Of a DNA stretch of 64,000 nucleotides, positions 9,920-18,103 are shown one piece after another (the first letter of the stretch is position 1; each line of letters begins with the position of its first letter). Below the pieces are notes generated by a model. That model worked only from the letters and a program-made list of their open reading frames with translations, searched no databases and had not been told where the DNA came from. Made by a program: the position numbers and the translations under genes. The DNA is taken from NCBI RefSeq assembly GCF_000413935.1, contig NZ_KE340380.1, positions 806,001 through 870,000 of the forward strand. The letters run 5' to 3'. The stretch is from Acinetobacter colistiniresistens (GTDB taxonomy: Bacteria > Pseudomonadota > Gammaproteobacteria > Pseudomonadales > Moraxellaceae).

Positions 9920-10393
9920 ATGCAGTTTTTATCAGCTCCTGAATATCAACCCAATTGCATTCTACTTTTTGAAGATTATAAAAATAAGATCCAGCAGCTC
10001 ACACCTTATGCCATTATTGAGCATATTGGTTCATCTGCTATTCCCAATGCAATTTCAAAAGGTGATCTTGATATTTATATCGAAGTCCCCGCTCAGCGCT
10101 TTATTGATACTATTCAGCAATTACAACAGCTTCACTTTAAAGAAAAACTTGATACATTGCGTACCCATGAGCTGTGTATGTTGGAATCGTTAGAACATGA
10201 TGTCGCCTTACAAATCGTGGTAACGGGCTCAATATTTGACAACTTTTTAACTTTCCGTGATCACTTAAGGCAGTCCCCTGATTTAGTCACTCAATATAAT
10301 GCGCTGAAACATAACTGCAAGGGAATGAGCCAAGATCAATACCGCGAAATCAAATCGAATTTTATTCAACAGGTGTTAAAGCAAGAAGTTTAA
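9920..10393 (+). CDS. GrpB-family nucleotidyltransferase-like protein
   Basis: A 157-residue protein resembling the GrpB/UPF0157 family, which has a nucleotidyltransferase fold. The block IEHIGSSAIPNAISKGDLDIYIEV corresponds to the family motif G-S-[TS]-A-[VI]-P followed by K-x-x-[IL]-D-[IL], where the acidic residues would bind metal. The C-terminal part (FRDHLRQSPDLVTQYNALK) also matches the usual 'FRDYLR' helix. The enzymatic role of the family is not established. Length is typical, and there is no signal peptide or membrane segment. It stands alone between putA and trmA. Confidence 0.8.
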   Translation: MQFLSAPEYQPNCILLFEDYKNKIQQLTPYAIIEHIGSSAIPNAISKGDLDIYIEVPAQRFIDTIQQLQQLHFKEKLDTLRTHELCMLESLEHDVALQIVVTGSIFDNFLTFRDHLRQSPDLVTQYNALKHNCKGMSQDQYREIKSNFIQQVLKQEV

Positions 10394-10483
10394 TACAGCA
10401 CAGTGTTTGCATAATTTCCTGCACCTGATTGCGCTTTTTTGATACCATTCCCGTTTTAGATTTCACCTGTAGTTTTCTTTTTT

Positions 10484-11569
10484 ATGACCGTATCTTACCC
10501 CCAGCAACTTCAAGAGAAAGTTGAACGCATTACCGCACAATTTGCCCCGTTCAATCCGCCTGCTTTAGAAGTGTTTCAATCACCTGAACAACATTTCCGT
10601 ATGCGTGCAGAATTCCGTATCTGGCATACCGAAGATGATCTGTTCTACGCCATGTTTGAACGTGCTGAAGATGGGAAACAAAAAGAAGTTATTCGTGTGG
10701 ATACATTTCCCATCGCGGATCAAAGCATTAATGATTTAATGCCACGCCTATTAGAAGAATTAAAAGCAGTCCCGATTCTATCGCAACGTGTTTTTGAAGC
10801 CGACTTTCTTTCGACTTTAAGTGGAGAGATGCTGGTCACGCTGATTTATCATCGTAAATTAGATACCGAATGGGAAACAGCGGCCAAAACGCTTGCTGAA
10901 AAACTGAATATTAAAATTATGGGCCGTAGTCGTGGCCAAAAAGTCATCATTGGGGATGACTACGTGGTTGAACAACTCAATGTTCACGGTCGCACGTTTA
11001 AATACAAACAAATTGAAAGCAGCTTCACTCAACCAAATGCTAAAGTGTGTCAGCATATGCTGGAATGGGCTTGCGATGCCGCACAAGAATCCCAAAAAGA
11101 CTTGTTAGAATTGTATTGTGGTAATGGTAACTTCACTCTGCCACTGTCGTTGAAATTTAAGCGTGTACTCGCAACTGAACTTGCTAAATCTTCAGTGTAT
11201 GCTGCGCAATGGAACATTGAGCAAAACCAGATCGAAAATATACAGGTAGCTCGCTTATCTGCGGAAGAATTCACTCAAGCCTATCAAGGCGAACGTGAGT
11301 TTAGACGCTTGCAAGAAGCTGAAATCGACATTCAGAGCTATGACTTTGACACGGTATTTGTTGACCCACCACGTGCGGGGATTGATGATGAAACCTTGAA
11401 GTTACTACAAGGCTTTGAGCGTATTCTCTATATCTCATGTAACCCAGATACCTTACATGACAACTTAAAAACCTTAGCTCAGACACATCGAATTGTGAAG
11501 TTTGCGATGTTCGATCAGTTCCCTTTTACCCATCATGTTGAATCTGGCGTCTTACTCGAAAAGATTTAA
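10484..11569 (+). CDS. trmA: tRNA (uracil-54-C5)-methyltransferase
   Basis: A 361-residue SAM-dependent enzyme that makes ribothymidine at position 54 of tRNA. The SAM-binding motif is [15 protein letters not shown]. The DPPRAGID motif and the catalytic Cys319 in [11 protein letters not shown] are those of the RumA/TrmA family. It lacks the N-terminal iron-sulfur TRAM region of RlmC/RlmD, and its length is close to E. coli TrmA (366), which favours TrmA. A strong terminator follows, so it is probably monocistronic. Confidence 0.93.
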   Translation: MTVSYPQQLQEKVERITAQFAPFNPPALEVFQSPEQHFRMRAEFRIWHTEDDLFYAMFERAEDGKQKEVIRVDTFPIADQSINDLMPRLLEELKAVPILSQRVFEADFLSTLSGEMLVTLIYHRKLDTEWETAAKTLAEKLNIKIMGRSRGQKVIIGDDYVVEQLNVHGRTFKYKQIESSFTQPNAKVCQHMLEWACDAAQESQKDLLELYCGNGNFTLPLSLKFKRVLATELAKSSVYAAQWNIEQNQIENIQVARLSAEEFTQAYQGEREFRRLQEAEIDIQSYDFDTVFVDPPRAGIDDETLKLLQGFERILYISCNPDTLHDNLKTLAQTHRIVKFAMFDQFPFTHHVESGVLLEKI

Positions 11570-11596
11570 ACAAATTATTTCAACGTAACGACAAAT

Positions 11597-11626
11597 AATA
11601 AAGGGTTCGAGTAACCCTTTATTTTT
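11597..11626 (+). terminator. intrinsic terminator after trmA
   Basis: AATAAAGGGTT and AACCCTTTATT pair around a CGAGT loop, followed by T residues. Confidence 0.85.
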
Positions 11627-11818
11627 ATTCAAAGAATAATTATAAAAAAGTTATATTTTTCAAAGGTCAAGTCATCATACCGTCATAATTTCGTTAGACA
11701 TTCAAACAATTATCGAAAAAATTGAAGTTCAACTGTTGCTTTTATCACTTAAGCTGACTTGTATTTTATTTTAAAGTGGTTATATTTCGAGCTATGTTAG
11801 GTTGTATATGAAGGCTCT

Positions 11819-12046
11819 ATGAGTTTTTGGCAAAAAATGTTCAATGCAGATGAACAATATAACGAACACAAGAACCAAACTTCTTGCGTTGAAAATGATT
11901 GTTCTTGCAAAACCAATGAACAACTACTGGATGCTTTAGTTAAAGCGACAGACGAAGATGTGATTAAAGGCATCAAGAAAGTACTGATTTCTCGTGGTTA
12001 TAGCCGTAAAGAATTACTGGCGATGATCAAACCACCGATTCAATAA
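11819..12046 (+). CDS. small hypothetical protein (75 aa)
   Basis: A 75-residue soluble protein that I do not recognise. It is acidic in the first half and has three Cys close together (SCVENDCSCKTN, residues 22-30), which could bind metal or form a disulfide. The second half is helical (EDVIKGIKKVLISRGYSRKEL). The ribosome site GAAGG lies about seven bases before the ATG. A long stem follows the stop. The clean codon use and flanking signals support a real gene. No function can be given. Confidence 0.65.
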   Translation: MSFWQKMFNADEQYNEHKNQTSCVENDCSCKTNEQLLDALVKATDEDVIKGIKKVLISRGYSRKELLAMIKPPIQ

Positions 12047-12055
12047 AAATAAGCC

Positions 12056-12086
12056 CCCTCATCTCCTTAAAACAAGGAGATGAGGG
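12056..12086. terminator. long inverted repeat between convergent genes, possible bidirectional terminator
   Basis: A 13-base-pair perfect stem (CCCTCATCTCCTT / AAGGAGATGAGGG) with a five-base loop lies between the small gene ending at 12046 and the glycosidase gene ending at 12092. The T runs on both sides are weak, so termination may rely on stem strength. Confidence 0.65.
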
Positions 12087-12091
12087 TGTCA

Positions 12092-12829
12092 TCAAGATTT
12101 ACATTTCCCTCGATTCACTTCAGCCACAATTGGTCCCAAATTAAATCGCTTATCATGGCGTTTGCTGTGTATTGAATACAAACTTGAAATCGAACCATCC
12201 AAGTACAAGGCATTGTCTATTTTCAATTGCTGCTTAAAGAATTGTGCGAATTGATAAAAGCTCACCCGTTGTTGTGAAATCACAAAGTACAGCTGATTGT
12301 CCTTTACCCCAACGCCGTTTCGAATTTTGAATGAGTTAGAGTCCACGAGAAACTGAGTGTTGATTTTCCCCTTATTGATCAGCATGGGTCCTGACTGGGT
12401 TGCAAATTGGGCTTTAAAGCCATCTTTCTTATAATCAGCCGTACTCTTGATCACCGCATATCGATCATTCCATGCCACCACACCATTCGGTTGCATAAAG
12501 AAATTACCAAAACCTGTCGCTTCGTTTAATGGAGCAAGTTGTTTACCATGTTCAACATATAAACCAACAGGCTGCAAATCGGCATGATACATCCCTGCAT
12601 TCATTGCAAAATTGAGTTGTGCACAAGCCGGTAATTCTTTTTGTAATACTGCAAACTTTTGGTAATAACGATTGGTTTCAGGGCTTTTTAAAAATAATTT
12701 TAATTGATCCAGATCTTCGACCTTTATGACATCATATGCTTGCTGATCGTACTGTAAGGTTTGATGCTGCATCGCGTGTACCATCGGAGCAGCCAGAAAT
12801 GCAACAGAGAAGAATAGCCAATTTTTCAT
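12092..12829 (-). CDS. phosphodiester glycosidase-family protein, exported
   Basis: A 245-residue protein with a signal peptide (MKNWLFFSVAFLAAPMVHA). It has the motifs of the NAGPA / phosphodiester glycosidase domain: NAGMYH near residue 78, QPVGLYVEHG, ATQSGPMLI, IRNGVGV and ALYLDGSISSLY. Members remove N-acetylglucosamine caps from phosphodiesters. In bacteria they are exported proteins of largely unknown substrate, perhaps wall or capsule phosphodiesters. Family membership is seen in the motifs. The substrate is not known. It is convergent with the 75-residue gene, and the gene at 13001 diverges from it. Confidence 0.82.
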   Translation of the reverse strand: MKNWLFFSVAFLAAPMVHAMQHQTLQYDQQAYDVIKVEDLDQLKLFLKSPETNRYYQKFAVLQKELPACAQLNFAMNAGMYHADLQPVGLYVEHGKQLAPLNEATGFGNFFMQPNGVVAWNDRYAVIKSTADYKKDGFKAQFATQSGPMLINKGKINTQFLVDSNSFKIRNGVGVKDNQLYFVISQQRVSFYQFAQFFKQQLKIDNALYLDGSISSLYSIHSKRHDKRFNLGPIVAEVNRGKCKS

Positions 12830-13000
12830 TCTGAATAATATTTAAGATTAATCGCATTTTATTTTCCCATAGTGATGACTAACACTAAATAGTAGATACA
12901 AACTCAACACATAATCATTCAATTAATCGCTTAAACAGGCTCGATTGATTCACATTTTTTCACTAAAATAATAGTGTAAATACAATACCTTTGTATCCAC

Positions 13001-13534
13001 ATGCAGCAAAAACATCCACGCTTCCCTATTGGCGCACATCTAATCGTAAAACACTTTGGTTATAGTCATCACGGCATTTATGCAGGTCGTGGGCGAGTCA
13101 TTCACTATTCTGGTTTTGCCCATATTTTTAAAAAGCATCCCATCGAAATGACGACTATCCAACGCTTTGCACGTGATAAGCCAATTTACATGAGAAATTA
13201 TCCATCCCCACGCTATAAAGCCAAAACAGTGGTACGGCGTATGCGCTCACGCATGCATGAAAATCATTATCACCTGATCATTAACAACTGTGAACATTTA
13301 TGCACCTGGGCAATCACAGGCGTTGAGTCCAGCACGCAAGTTGAACGCATGCAACGTCGTCTTGCCACCATTGGTTATGTCAGCTCAGTCATGAGTTATA
13401 TGAACGGTTTAATGCTCACTGTAGCGACAGCCTGCTTTGCGATCGTGCTATACATCAAGATGATGCTACGTCGGCAAGCCAAAAAATCAGTACCCGCCTA
13501 CTTACAACTTAAAGAAAAGCATTCAAAAAAATAA
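13001..13534 (+). CDS. LRAT-family acyltransferase-like protein with C-terminal membrane anchor
   Basis: A 177-residue protein of the lecithin-retinol acyltransferase branch of the NlpC/P60 superfamily. The likely catalytic residues are His24 (YSHHGIYAG), His35 (RVIHYSG) and Cys97 in the NNCEHLC motif, all present and in family order. A hydrophobic helix at about 130-155 (YMNGLMLTVATACFAIVLYI) would anchor it to a membrane. Eukaryotic and bacterial relatives transfer acyl chains or hydrolyse phospholipids. The bacterial substrate is unknown. There is no signal peptide, so the catalytic part probably faces the cytoplasm. That topology is inference. Confidence 0.82.
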   Translation: MQQKHPRFPIGAHLIVKHFGYSHHGIYAGRGRVIHYSGFAHIFKKHPIEMTTIQRFARDKPIYMRNYPSPRYKAKTVVRRMRSRMHENHYHLIINNCEHLCTWAITGVESSTQVERMQRRLATIGYVSSVMSYMNGLMLTVATACFAIVLYIKMMLRRQAKKSVPAYLQLKEKHSKK

Positions 13535-13764
13535 GATCGATGTGATCTTCGAAAACGTTTTCAGCAATTGATTGATTTTTTATTCGGCTTGCATTAGTAT
13601 TTTCTTCGATACATTTCGTATCCCATCCATACCGAGGGTTTTATGTTGGAGATAGCAGTAATCTGTTAACTATATTTCAATAACACATTGAAATTGGTTA
13701 TCTGCGCGATTTTTTGGGCTTTAAGCCTAACTTTGCCTCTGATTATTTCTATCTGGATAACAAC

Positions 13765-14022
13765 ATGAACTTATCTAAGTCCGAACAACGGACACTACAC
13801 GTCTTAGCTAAAGGCGGAAAAATCGTAAAACTTCGTGATGACGCAGGTCAAACCATCGCTGTAGAGTGCTATAGCCGAGAAGGTTTCTTGCTATCCGATT
13901 GTGACCTTGCCGTTTTCAACAAGCTAAGAAAGAAAAAACTGATTAAATCCATCAATGGACAGCCCTATCAAATTAATTTACATGGGCTTAGATCAGTACG
14001 CCCACAGTTAGACAATCGTTAA
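13765..14022 (+). CDS. YjhX/TopAI-family toxin-like protein
   Basis: An 85-residue protein, the same length as E. coli YjhX (TopAI). The N-terminal [20 protein letters not shown], the [19 protein letters not shown] block and the end with NGQPYQIN and RPQLDNR are the conserved parts of the UPF0386 family. In E. coli, YjhX inhibits DNA topoisomerase I and is neutralised by YjhQ, a GNAT acetyltransferase. The frame is open upstream to a TTG at 13714, but the family start is the ATG at 13765. The next gene, 110 bases downstream, contains a GNAT domain, which suggests a toxin-antitoxin pair. That pairing is inference. Confidence 0.85.
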   Translation: MNLSKSEQRTLHVLAKGGKIVKLRDDAGQTIAVECYSREGFLLSDCDLAVFNKLRKKKLIKSINGQPYQINLHGLRSVRPQLDNR

Positions 14023-14132
14023 TACACAATCATAGGTTTGAATAAACCCGTGATGATGTTTAGATGTTGTCTATCAATCTAAAATTGGACTGGGTTTATC
14101 CAAATTACATATGGTTTATTTTGAGAAAGAAA

Positions 14133-15200
14133 ATGGAACTAGATGTCATTCAAAACCGCTTAGCTTTTTTACGTGAAGCAGAAAAACTAAAAAACGTATT
14201 GAGATTTTCACATACATCCAATGGTCGTCAAGAAAGCACCGCTGAACACAGTTGGCGTTTATGCTTAATGGCAATGATCTTTACCGATCAATTTGAACAT
14301 CTTGATCATGCCAAGATACTCAAAATGTGTCTGGTTCATGACTTAGGCGAGGCTATTCATGGGGATATTCCTGCCATCATGAAAAATCAATTTCCAGACA
14401 AGAGCCAACAGGAGAAACTGGATCTTTATCAATTGACGGAATCTCTGGATGAGCCCCCTCAAGCCTTGATTCGAGCACTTTGGCAAGAATACGAAAATGC
14501 CGAAACAGCAGAAGCAAAATTAGTGCAAGCACTGGATAAATTAGAGACTATTCTGCAACATAATCAGGGGATTAATCCTGCTAATTTCGATTATGCCTTT
14601 AATCTCAGCTATGGGGGAAAATACACTCAAGCTATTCCAGTACTGCAACAAATCCGAACAATTTTGGATCAGCAAACCCAAGAGAAAATGAAGATGAATA
14701 TCCATATTCGTGATGAGCGAGCAACAGACATTCAACATATTTTTGAGTTAACCCAAGCTGCTTTCGAGACTGCAGAACATTCCAGTCATACTGAACAGTT
14801 TATTGTGAATGCTTTACGCAACTCAGGTCAATTGAGTTTATCTCTGGTTGCGATCAGCAATAATAAACTGATAGGACATATTGCATTTTCACCTGTACGC
14901 CTCTCAGATGGAACTAAAGACTGGTATGGCTTAGGGCCAATTTCAGTTTTACCCGACTATCAAGGTCAAGGTGTGGGTGCAAAACTGATGCATGCCGGCC
15001 TTGAAGCACTCAAAGATTTAGATGCAGTGGGTTGTGTGCTACTGGGTGATCCAGCTTATTACAGTAAATTTGGCTTTAAAGCAGATGCACGACTTGTATT
15101 ACAAGGCGTACCTGCTGAGTATTTCCAAATCTTGCCTTTTACTGAACATGTCCCTACTGGTGAAGTGCTTTATGCAGATGCATTTAATGCGACTGTCTAA
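14133..15200 (+). CDS. HD-domain nucleotidase / GNAT acetyltransferase fusion
   Basis: A 355-residue two-domain protein. Residues 1-185 form a YfbR-type HD domain with the metal ligands in order: His39 (STAEHSW), His69-Asp70 (LVHDLGEAIHGD), and a later Asp in ALDKLET. Relatives hydrolyse deoxynucleoside monophosphates. Residues 188-355 form a YhbS-like GNAT domain (VLPDYQGQGVGAKLMHAGL, the acetyl-CoA loop). The ATG at 14133 has a GAGAAAG ribosome site. An upstream in-frame TTG at 14064 is less likely. An internal MKMN at the domain border has AAGAGAAA before it and could allow separate synthesis of the GNAT part. It follows the YjhX-like gene. Both domains look intact. Confidence 0.82.
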   Translation: MELDVIQNRLAFLREAEKLKNVLRFSHTSNGRQESTAEHSWRLCLMAMIFTDQFEHLDHAKILKMCLVHDLGEAIHGDIPAIMKNQFPDKSQQEKLDLYQLTESLDEPPQALIRALWQEYENAETAEAKLVQALDKLETILQHNQGINPANFDYAFNLSYGGKYTQAIPVLQQIRTILDQQTQEKMKMNIHIRDERATDIQHIFELTQAAFETAEHSSHTEQFIVNALRNSGQLSLSLVAISNNKLIGHIAFSPVRLSDGTKDWYGLGPISVLPDYQGQGVGAKLMHAGLEALKDLDAVGCVLLGDPAYYSKFGFKADARLVLQGVPAEYFQILPFTEHVPTGEVLYADAFNATV

Positions 15201-15224
15201 GCTGACTGATTGAACAACACGACA

Positions 15225-15252
15225 GAGGTTCATACCGCATCGATATGAACTT
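15225..15252. repeat. inverted repeat downstream of the HD-GNAT gene
   Basis: GTTCATA and TATGAAC pair around nine bases between the convergent ends of the HD-GNAT gene and the endolysin gene. There is no T run, so a terminator role is uncertain. It marks the left edge of the phage-like block. Confidence 0.4.
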
Positions 15253-15259
15253 CTGCGCG

Positions 15260-15811
15260 TTAATCAGACACAGCCATTGTTTCGGAAACTTGCAGTGCTT
15301 GCTCAAAGATTTCTGCATAACCTGCGACCAGCTCGGCTTTATCTACCCCATTAATGATTCGTCGTGCATTGATATAGTCTTTTTTATCTTGATTGATGTA
15401 ATTCTCGAGCTTTTTACCAGTGAACATCCCTTTTTTCATACCAACAATCATGACACGTGCTGCAATATCAGCTTGCAAAGCCAGTTTCGGATTTTTCACT
15501 AAATCAATTTTTAAGTAATCCCCCATTCTTTTATAGTTTGCCAACCAAGTCAATTGCACATAGCCATAACCGATATAGGGATAATATTGCTTAGATTTTA
15601 AATATTTTTCAGAACCATACTCGATCACAGGTTGCATGGTTTTGGCTGTTTCATGCCACGCGGTTGCCAAGATATAAGCAGCCTGAGTAGATGTTATTGT
15701 TTGATCTTCAGCCAGTACTGAGATGAGAAAGTTGATACCATCGACTTGAGATTGACTCAACTTGCCAAAATTTTTGCGTAAAAGGTCGAAACCATCTTGT
15801 ATTATTGTCAT
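15260..15811 (-). CDS. phage endolysin, GH19 chitinase-like
   Basis: A 183-residue cytoplasmic lysis enzyme. The segment QAAYILATAWHETAKTMQPV carries the catalytic Glu of GH19-like endolysins, and YIGYGYVQLTWLANYKR is the substrate-binding stretch seen in phage members (usual form 'GRG[YF]VQLTW'). The enzyme is expected to cut peptidoglycan. There is no signal peptide, so it depends on the holin encoded just upstream. The start at 15811 has GAGGAAA five bases before it. It is the last gene of the leftward late set, separated from the holin gene by an intrinsic terminator. Confidence 0.85.
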   Translation of the reverse strand: MTIIQDGFDLLRKNFGKLSQSQVDGINFLISVLAEDQTITSTQAAYILATAWHETAKTMQPVIEYGSEKYLKSKQYYPYIGYGYVQLTWLANYKRMGDYLKIDLVKNPKLALQADIAARVMIVGMKKGMFTGKKLENYINQDKKDYINARRIINGVDKAELVAGYAEIFEQALQVSETMAVSD

Positions 15812-15831
15812 GTCATTTTCCTCTTTATAAT

Positions 15832-15851
15832 AAAAAACCGCCCGAAGGCGG
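15832..15851 (-). terminator. leftward intrinsic terminator between holin and endolysin genes
   Basis: Read leftward, CCGCC-TTCG-GGCGG is followed by six T residues. It would separate endolysin from holin transcription unless an antitermination factor acts. Confidence 0.85.
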
Positions 15852-15871
15852 CATTGGATTGAATTTATTAT

Positions 15872-16267
15872 TTAAAATTTGTCTTTAAAGTCTTTTACCT
15901 CTTTGGCTACATCTAAAATGGTGGAGTTTTCTCTGGCATTAATATAGTTAAAGGTCCAGCGAATAATCGCCCAAACAGGTAATCCACATAGAAAATACAA
16001 ACCACCTAATGCAAATGCGCCATAAGCATTTTCACTCCAAGCTTGCAAACCAAAATGCTGAATTACAAAAGCACCTCCAGCAATACTGCCAACCGCGGTT
16101 GAAATAAGTGAAACCACCCATTCACGTCTGGTTTTGGGTAGTCGGGTCATAATCACGACCATCCAAGCCAAAAACATAAAGCTCAGCGCCATAACGACAA
16201 TAAAAAATACGCCATAAGATTTAATCACGGCCGCAATCCCTGCACCCGCTGAAGCAACCTCTGTCAT
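15872..16267 (-). CDS. putative holin
   Basis: A 131-residue membrane protein with three hydrophobic segments (GVFFIVVMALSFMFLAWMVVI near 20-40, SLISTAVGSIAGGAFVI near 53-70, GAFALGGLYFLCGLPVWAI near 83-103) and a charged C-terminal tail (EVKDFKDKF). This layout and its place directly before the endolysin fit a class I holin, which opens the inner membrane for the endolysin. No sequence family was recognised with certainty. The start is decided by a GGAGGAC ribosome site at 16271-16277. An in-frame ATG ten codons upstream overlaps that site and is less likely. Confidence 0.75.
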   Translation of the reverse strand: MTEVASAGAGIAAVIKSYGVFFIVVMALSFMFLAWMVVIMTRLPKTRREWVVSLISTAVGSIAGGAFVIQHFGLQAWSENAYGAFALGGLYFLCGLPVWAIIRWTFNYINARENSTILDVAKEVKDFKDKF

Positions 16268-16282
16268 TTTGTCCTCCATAAA

Positions 16283-16317
16283 TAAAAAAGGCCTCAACTT
16301 GTTTAAAGTTAAGACCT
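16283..16317 (-). terminator. leftward intrinsic terminator before the holin gene
   Basis: Read leftward, a 12-base-pair stem with two G-U pairs (AGGTCTTAACTT / AAGTTGAGGCCT) is followed by a T-rich tail. It lies between the unknown gene and the holin gene. Confidence 0.8.
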
Positions 16318-16384
16318 AGCTTGAGTAGATTCGTTTTTCATTTTCCCACCATAATCACTCCCTTGGTTCTGGAAAAAATTTAAT

Positions 16385-17137
16385 TTATACGGATTGGGGA
16401 TAATGCAGCATCCAGCTTTGCTGATCATGGAACTGTACAAAGTCCCCGACCTTGACTTCTGAACCCAAAATTTCACCATGACTGGTTAAGTGATAATAGA
16501 CCCCATCTTCAAGTTCAGCGGGCATTTTATAGTTCAAGCTGACATAGGCTTCTCGTAAATCAAAGTCAAGTTGGGTTAGATCTTCTTGCGCAACGATTTG
16601 ATAATACTTTGGCAATTTCAATGCATTATTCGAATGCCATGCCCCGACAAACGCATAATCAATATAAATATTCATCGATTGAGCACTGGTAATTTCAAAT
16701 GTCACAATTGGATTCTGAGATGGGTTTTCCTGGATATAGGTGGCATTATTTAAGCTATTAAAATCCCCCAACACCACCACAAATTTACCAGCATCAAAAT
16801 GACTATAAATGACAAAACCCTGCTCAATATTGTTCACTGTTACTTTATTTTTAGGCTCATGATCCACACCCAAAATCACAATTGATTGGTTAATCGTGCT
16901 TGCATGAGTAAATGAAAATCGGCCTTTTTGTGCTTGGAAATAGGCAGAAATAGCGAAAAGTCCATCGACCACTGCTCTTATTTTTATAGAGCCGAGTTGA
17001 TTATTTCCCTCTATATAAGCCATACCTGATAAGTCTGCTGTGGTTCGCATAACCGCAGGTACAATATCTGCATAAGAAAGAATGTCTAAGTGTTTAATTG
17101 AAACAGAACCTAATATCATATTATTTACGCAATTCAT
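16385..17137 (-). CDS. hypothetical protein in phage late position, possible cargo
   Basis: A 250-residue protein that I do not recognise. It has no signal peptide, no clear membrane segment and few Cys. The sequence is rich in beta-type strands (FVIYSHFDAGKFVVVLGDF). The last 50 residues (EDGVYYHLTSHGEILGS ... GDFVQFHDQQSWML) look like a small beta domain of the kind seen at the ends of phage tail or fibre proteins, but this is impression only. The ATG at 17137 has AAGG eight bases before it. A GTG at 17146 is also possible. It lies after the antiterminator-like gene and before the holin, the usual place of cargo ('moron') genes in lambdoid phages. Confidence 0.6.
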   Translation of the reverse strand: MNCVNNMILGSVSIKHLDILSYADIVPAVMRTTADLSGMAYIEGNNQLGSIKIRAVVDGLFAISAYFQAQKGRFSFTHASTINQSIVILGVDHEPKNKVTVNNIEQGFVIYSHFDAGKFVVVLGDFNSLNNATYIQENPSQNPIVTFEITSAQSMNIYIDYAFVGAWHSNNALKLPKYYQIVAQEDLTQLDFDLREAYVSLNYKMPAELEDGVYYHLTSHGEILGSEVKVGDFVQFHDQQSWMLHYPQSV

Positions 17138-17222
17138 CTTAATCACCTTGAGTTATTGAGCAGCTTTTAAAGCATCCACTTATAAAATTAATAAAATGGA
17201 CGATTGCTTATCTTCTGATATA

Positions 17223-17256
17223 AAAAAACTCGGCTCCTGACGGATACCGAGTTTTT
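17223..17256 (-). terminator. second of two tandem leftward terminators (tR'-like)
   Basis: AAAACTCGG and CCGAGTTTT pair around 13-14 bases, with a run of T residues on the leftward strand. It follows the terminator at 17264-17291. Confidence 0.8.
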
Positions 17257-17263
17257 AGGCAAT

Positions 17264-17291
17264 AAAAAAGCCCACTAGATGTGAGCTTTTT
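17264..17291 (-). terminator. first of two tandem leftward terminators (tR'-like)
   Basis: Read leftward, AGCTCAC and GTGGGCT pair (one G-U) around a five-base loop, followed by six T residues. It lies just after the antiterminator-like gene. Confidence 0.8.
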
Positions 17292-17364
17292 AATTTGGTC
17301 GAAGTCAAATGTAATACGACCAGTATATAAAAACTATAGCCTAATTCCCGAAATAATGGAATCC

Positions 17365-17916
17365 CTAAGCGCGCATATTTTTGTAAGTATTTTTCCGGTA
17401 TTGTTCAATCGTAGTTTCAGCCTCAAGAATCGCTCTTTCAATCATCTGAGTCATTAAGCTTTCATACCCTTTCCAAGTCTTTCTATAGCTCTCCACATTC
17501 ATCTGATGGCGATTAATACCCGCATAAGCAAGACGCCCTTTTGCTGTATAGTTTTCCTCTAGCTCAGGATCTAGCACAAAATCCAATACCATACGCGATA
17601 GCAACCAAGCCAAGTGATAGATGGCAATACGTTCTGGCTCGCGTTTTTTATCTCGCACGGCTTGCTCTATAAAAAGGTCTGCCAAATACTGGCGAACATA
17701 GTCATAATCGCTTTTGGCTTTATGCTCGAATACAATGAGCGCAGTCACTGACTTTGCCAATTGAGTATTCATTGATGCGATTGCACCTAAACGATCTTCA
17801 TAATTTAAGGGACGATCACCTGTCCCACGAATAAAAGGCTCTAAGCCCGCTGAGCGTAGTGTTAAGCCCTGCGTCAACCATTCAAATTTTTCAAACTTTG
17901 CAATACTTGCATTCAT
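17365..17916 (-). CDS. phage-type hypothetical, candidate late antiterminator (Q-like)
   Basis: A 183-residue, charged, mostly helical protein without signal peptide or membrane segment. The middle part (IAIYHLAWLLSRMVLDF) and the C-terminal part (AYAGINRHQMNVESYRKTW, then long helices rich in Glu) could form a helix-turn-helix of the sigma-region-4 type seen in some phage Q proteins. I cannot confirm the family by eye. Its position supports the idea: it is the only large gene between the cro-position gene and the late genes, and two tandem terminators follow it directly. Treat the Q-like name as inference from context. Confidence 0.5.
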   Translation of the reverse strand: MNASIAKFEKFEWLTQGLTLRSAGLEPFIRGTGDRPLNYEDRLGAIASMNTQLAKSVTALIVFEHKAKSDYDYVRQYLADLFIEQAVRDKKREPERIAIYHLAWLLSRMVLDFVLDPELEENYTAKGRLAYAGINRHQMNVESYRKTWKGYESLMTQMIERAILEAETTIEQYRKNTYKNMRA

Positions 17917-18103
17917 ATCGTCACCTAAACCAATGTTATTTCATTTTGGGCTTGGTCCTTATTTTCTAAAATCCAAACTTTAACAAACCAAGCCTTACGT
18001 TATTTCTCAGCATTCATCGAACCCTTGTTTTGAGTTCAAGTTTGCTGCTCACCTCCAACATCAAGCACTGCTTTGATCAGCTTCAAGTGCCTGTTTGATG
18101 TGC
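17917..18103. other. gap between cro-position gene and Q-like gene
   Basis: About 190 bases. Short leftward frames with a GGAGG-like site occur (for example near 18040-18060), but all close within about 20 codons. They may be relics of a small lost phage gene. Nothing firm is seen. Confidence 0.3.

Noticed and set aside
13714..13764. Longer form of the YjhX-like gene from an upstream TTG
   Set aside because: The family start is the ATG at 13765 and the 85-residue length equals E. coli YjhX; the extra 17 residues do not look like the family.
15245..15502. 85-codon forward frame over the endolysin gene
   Set aside because: Shadow of the endolysin gene on the other strand.
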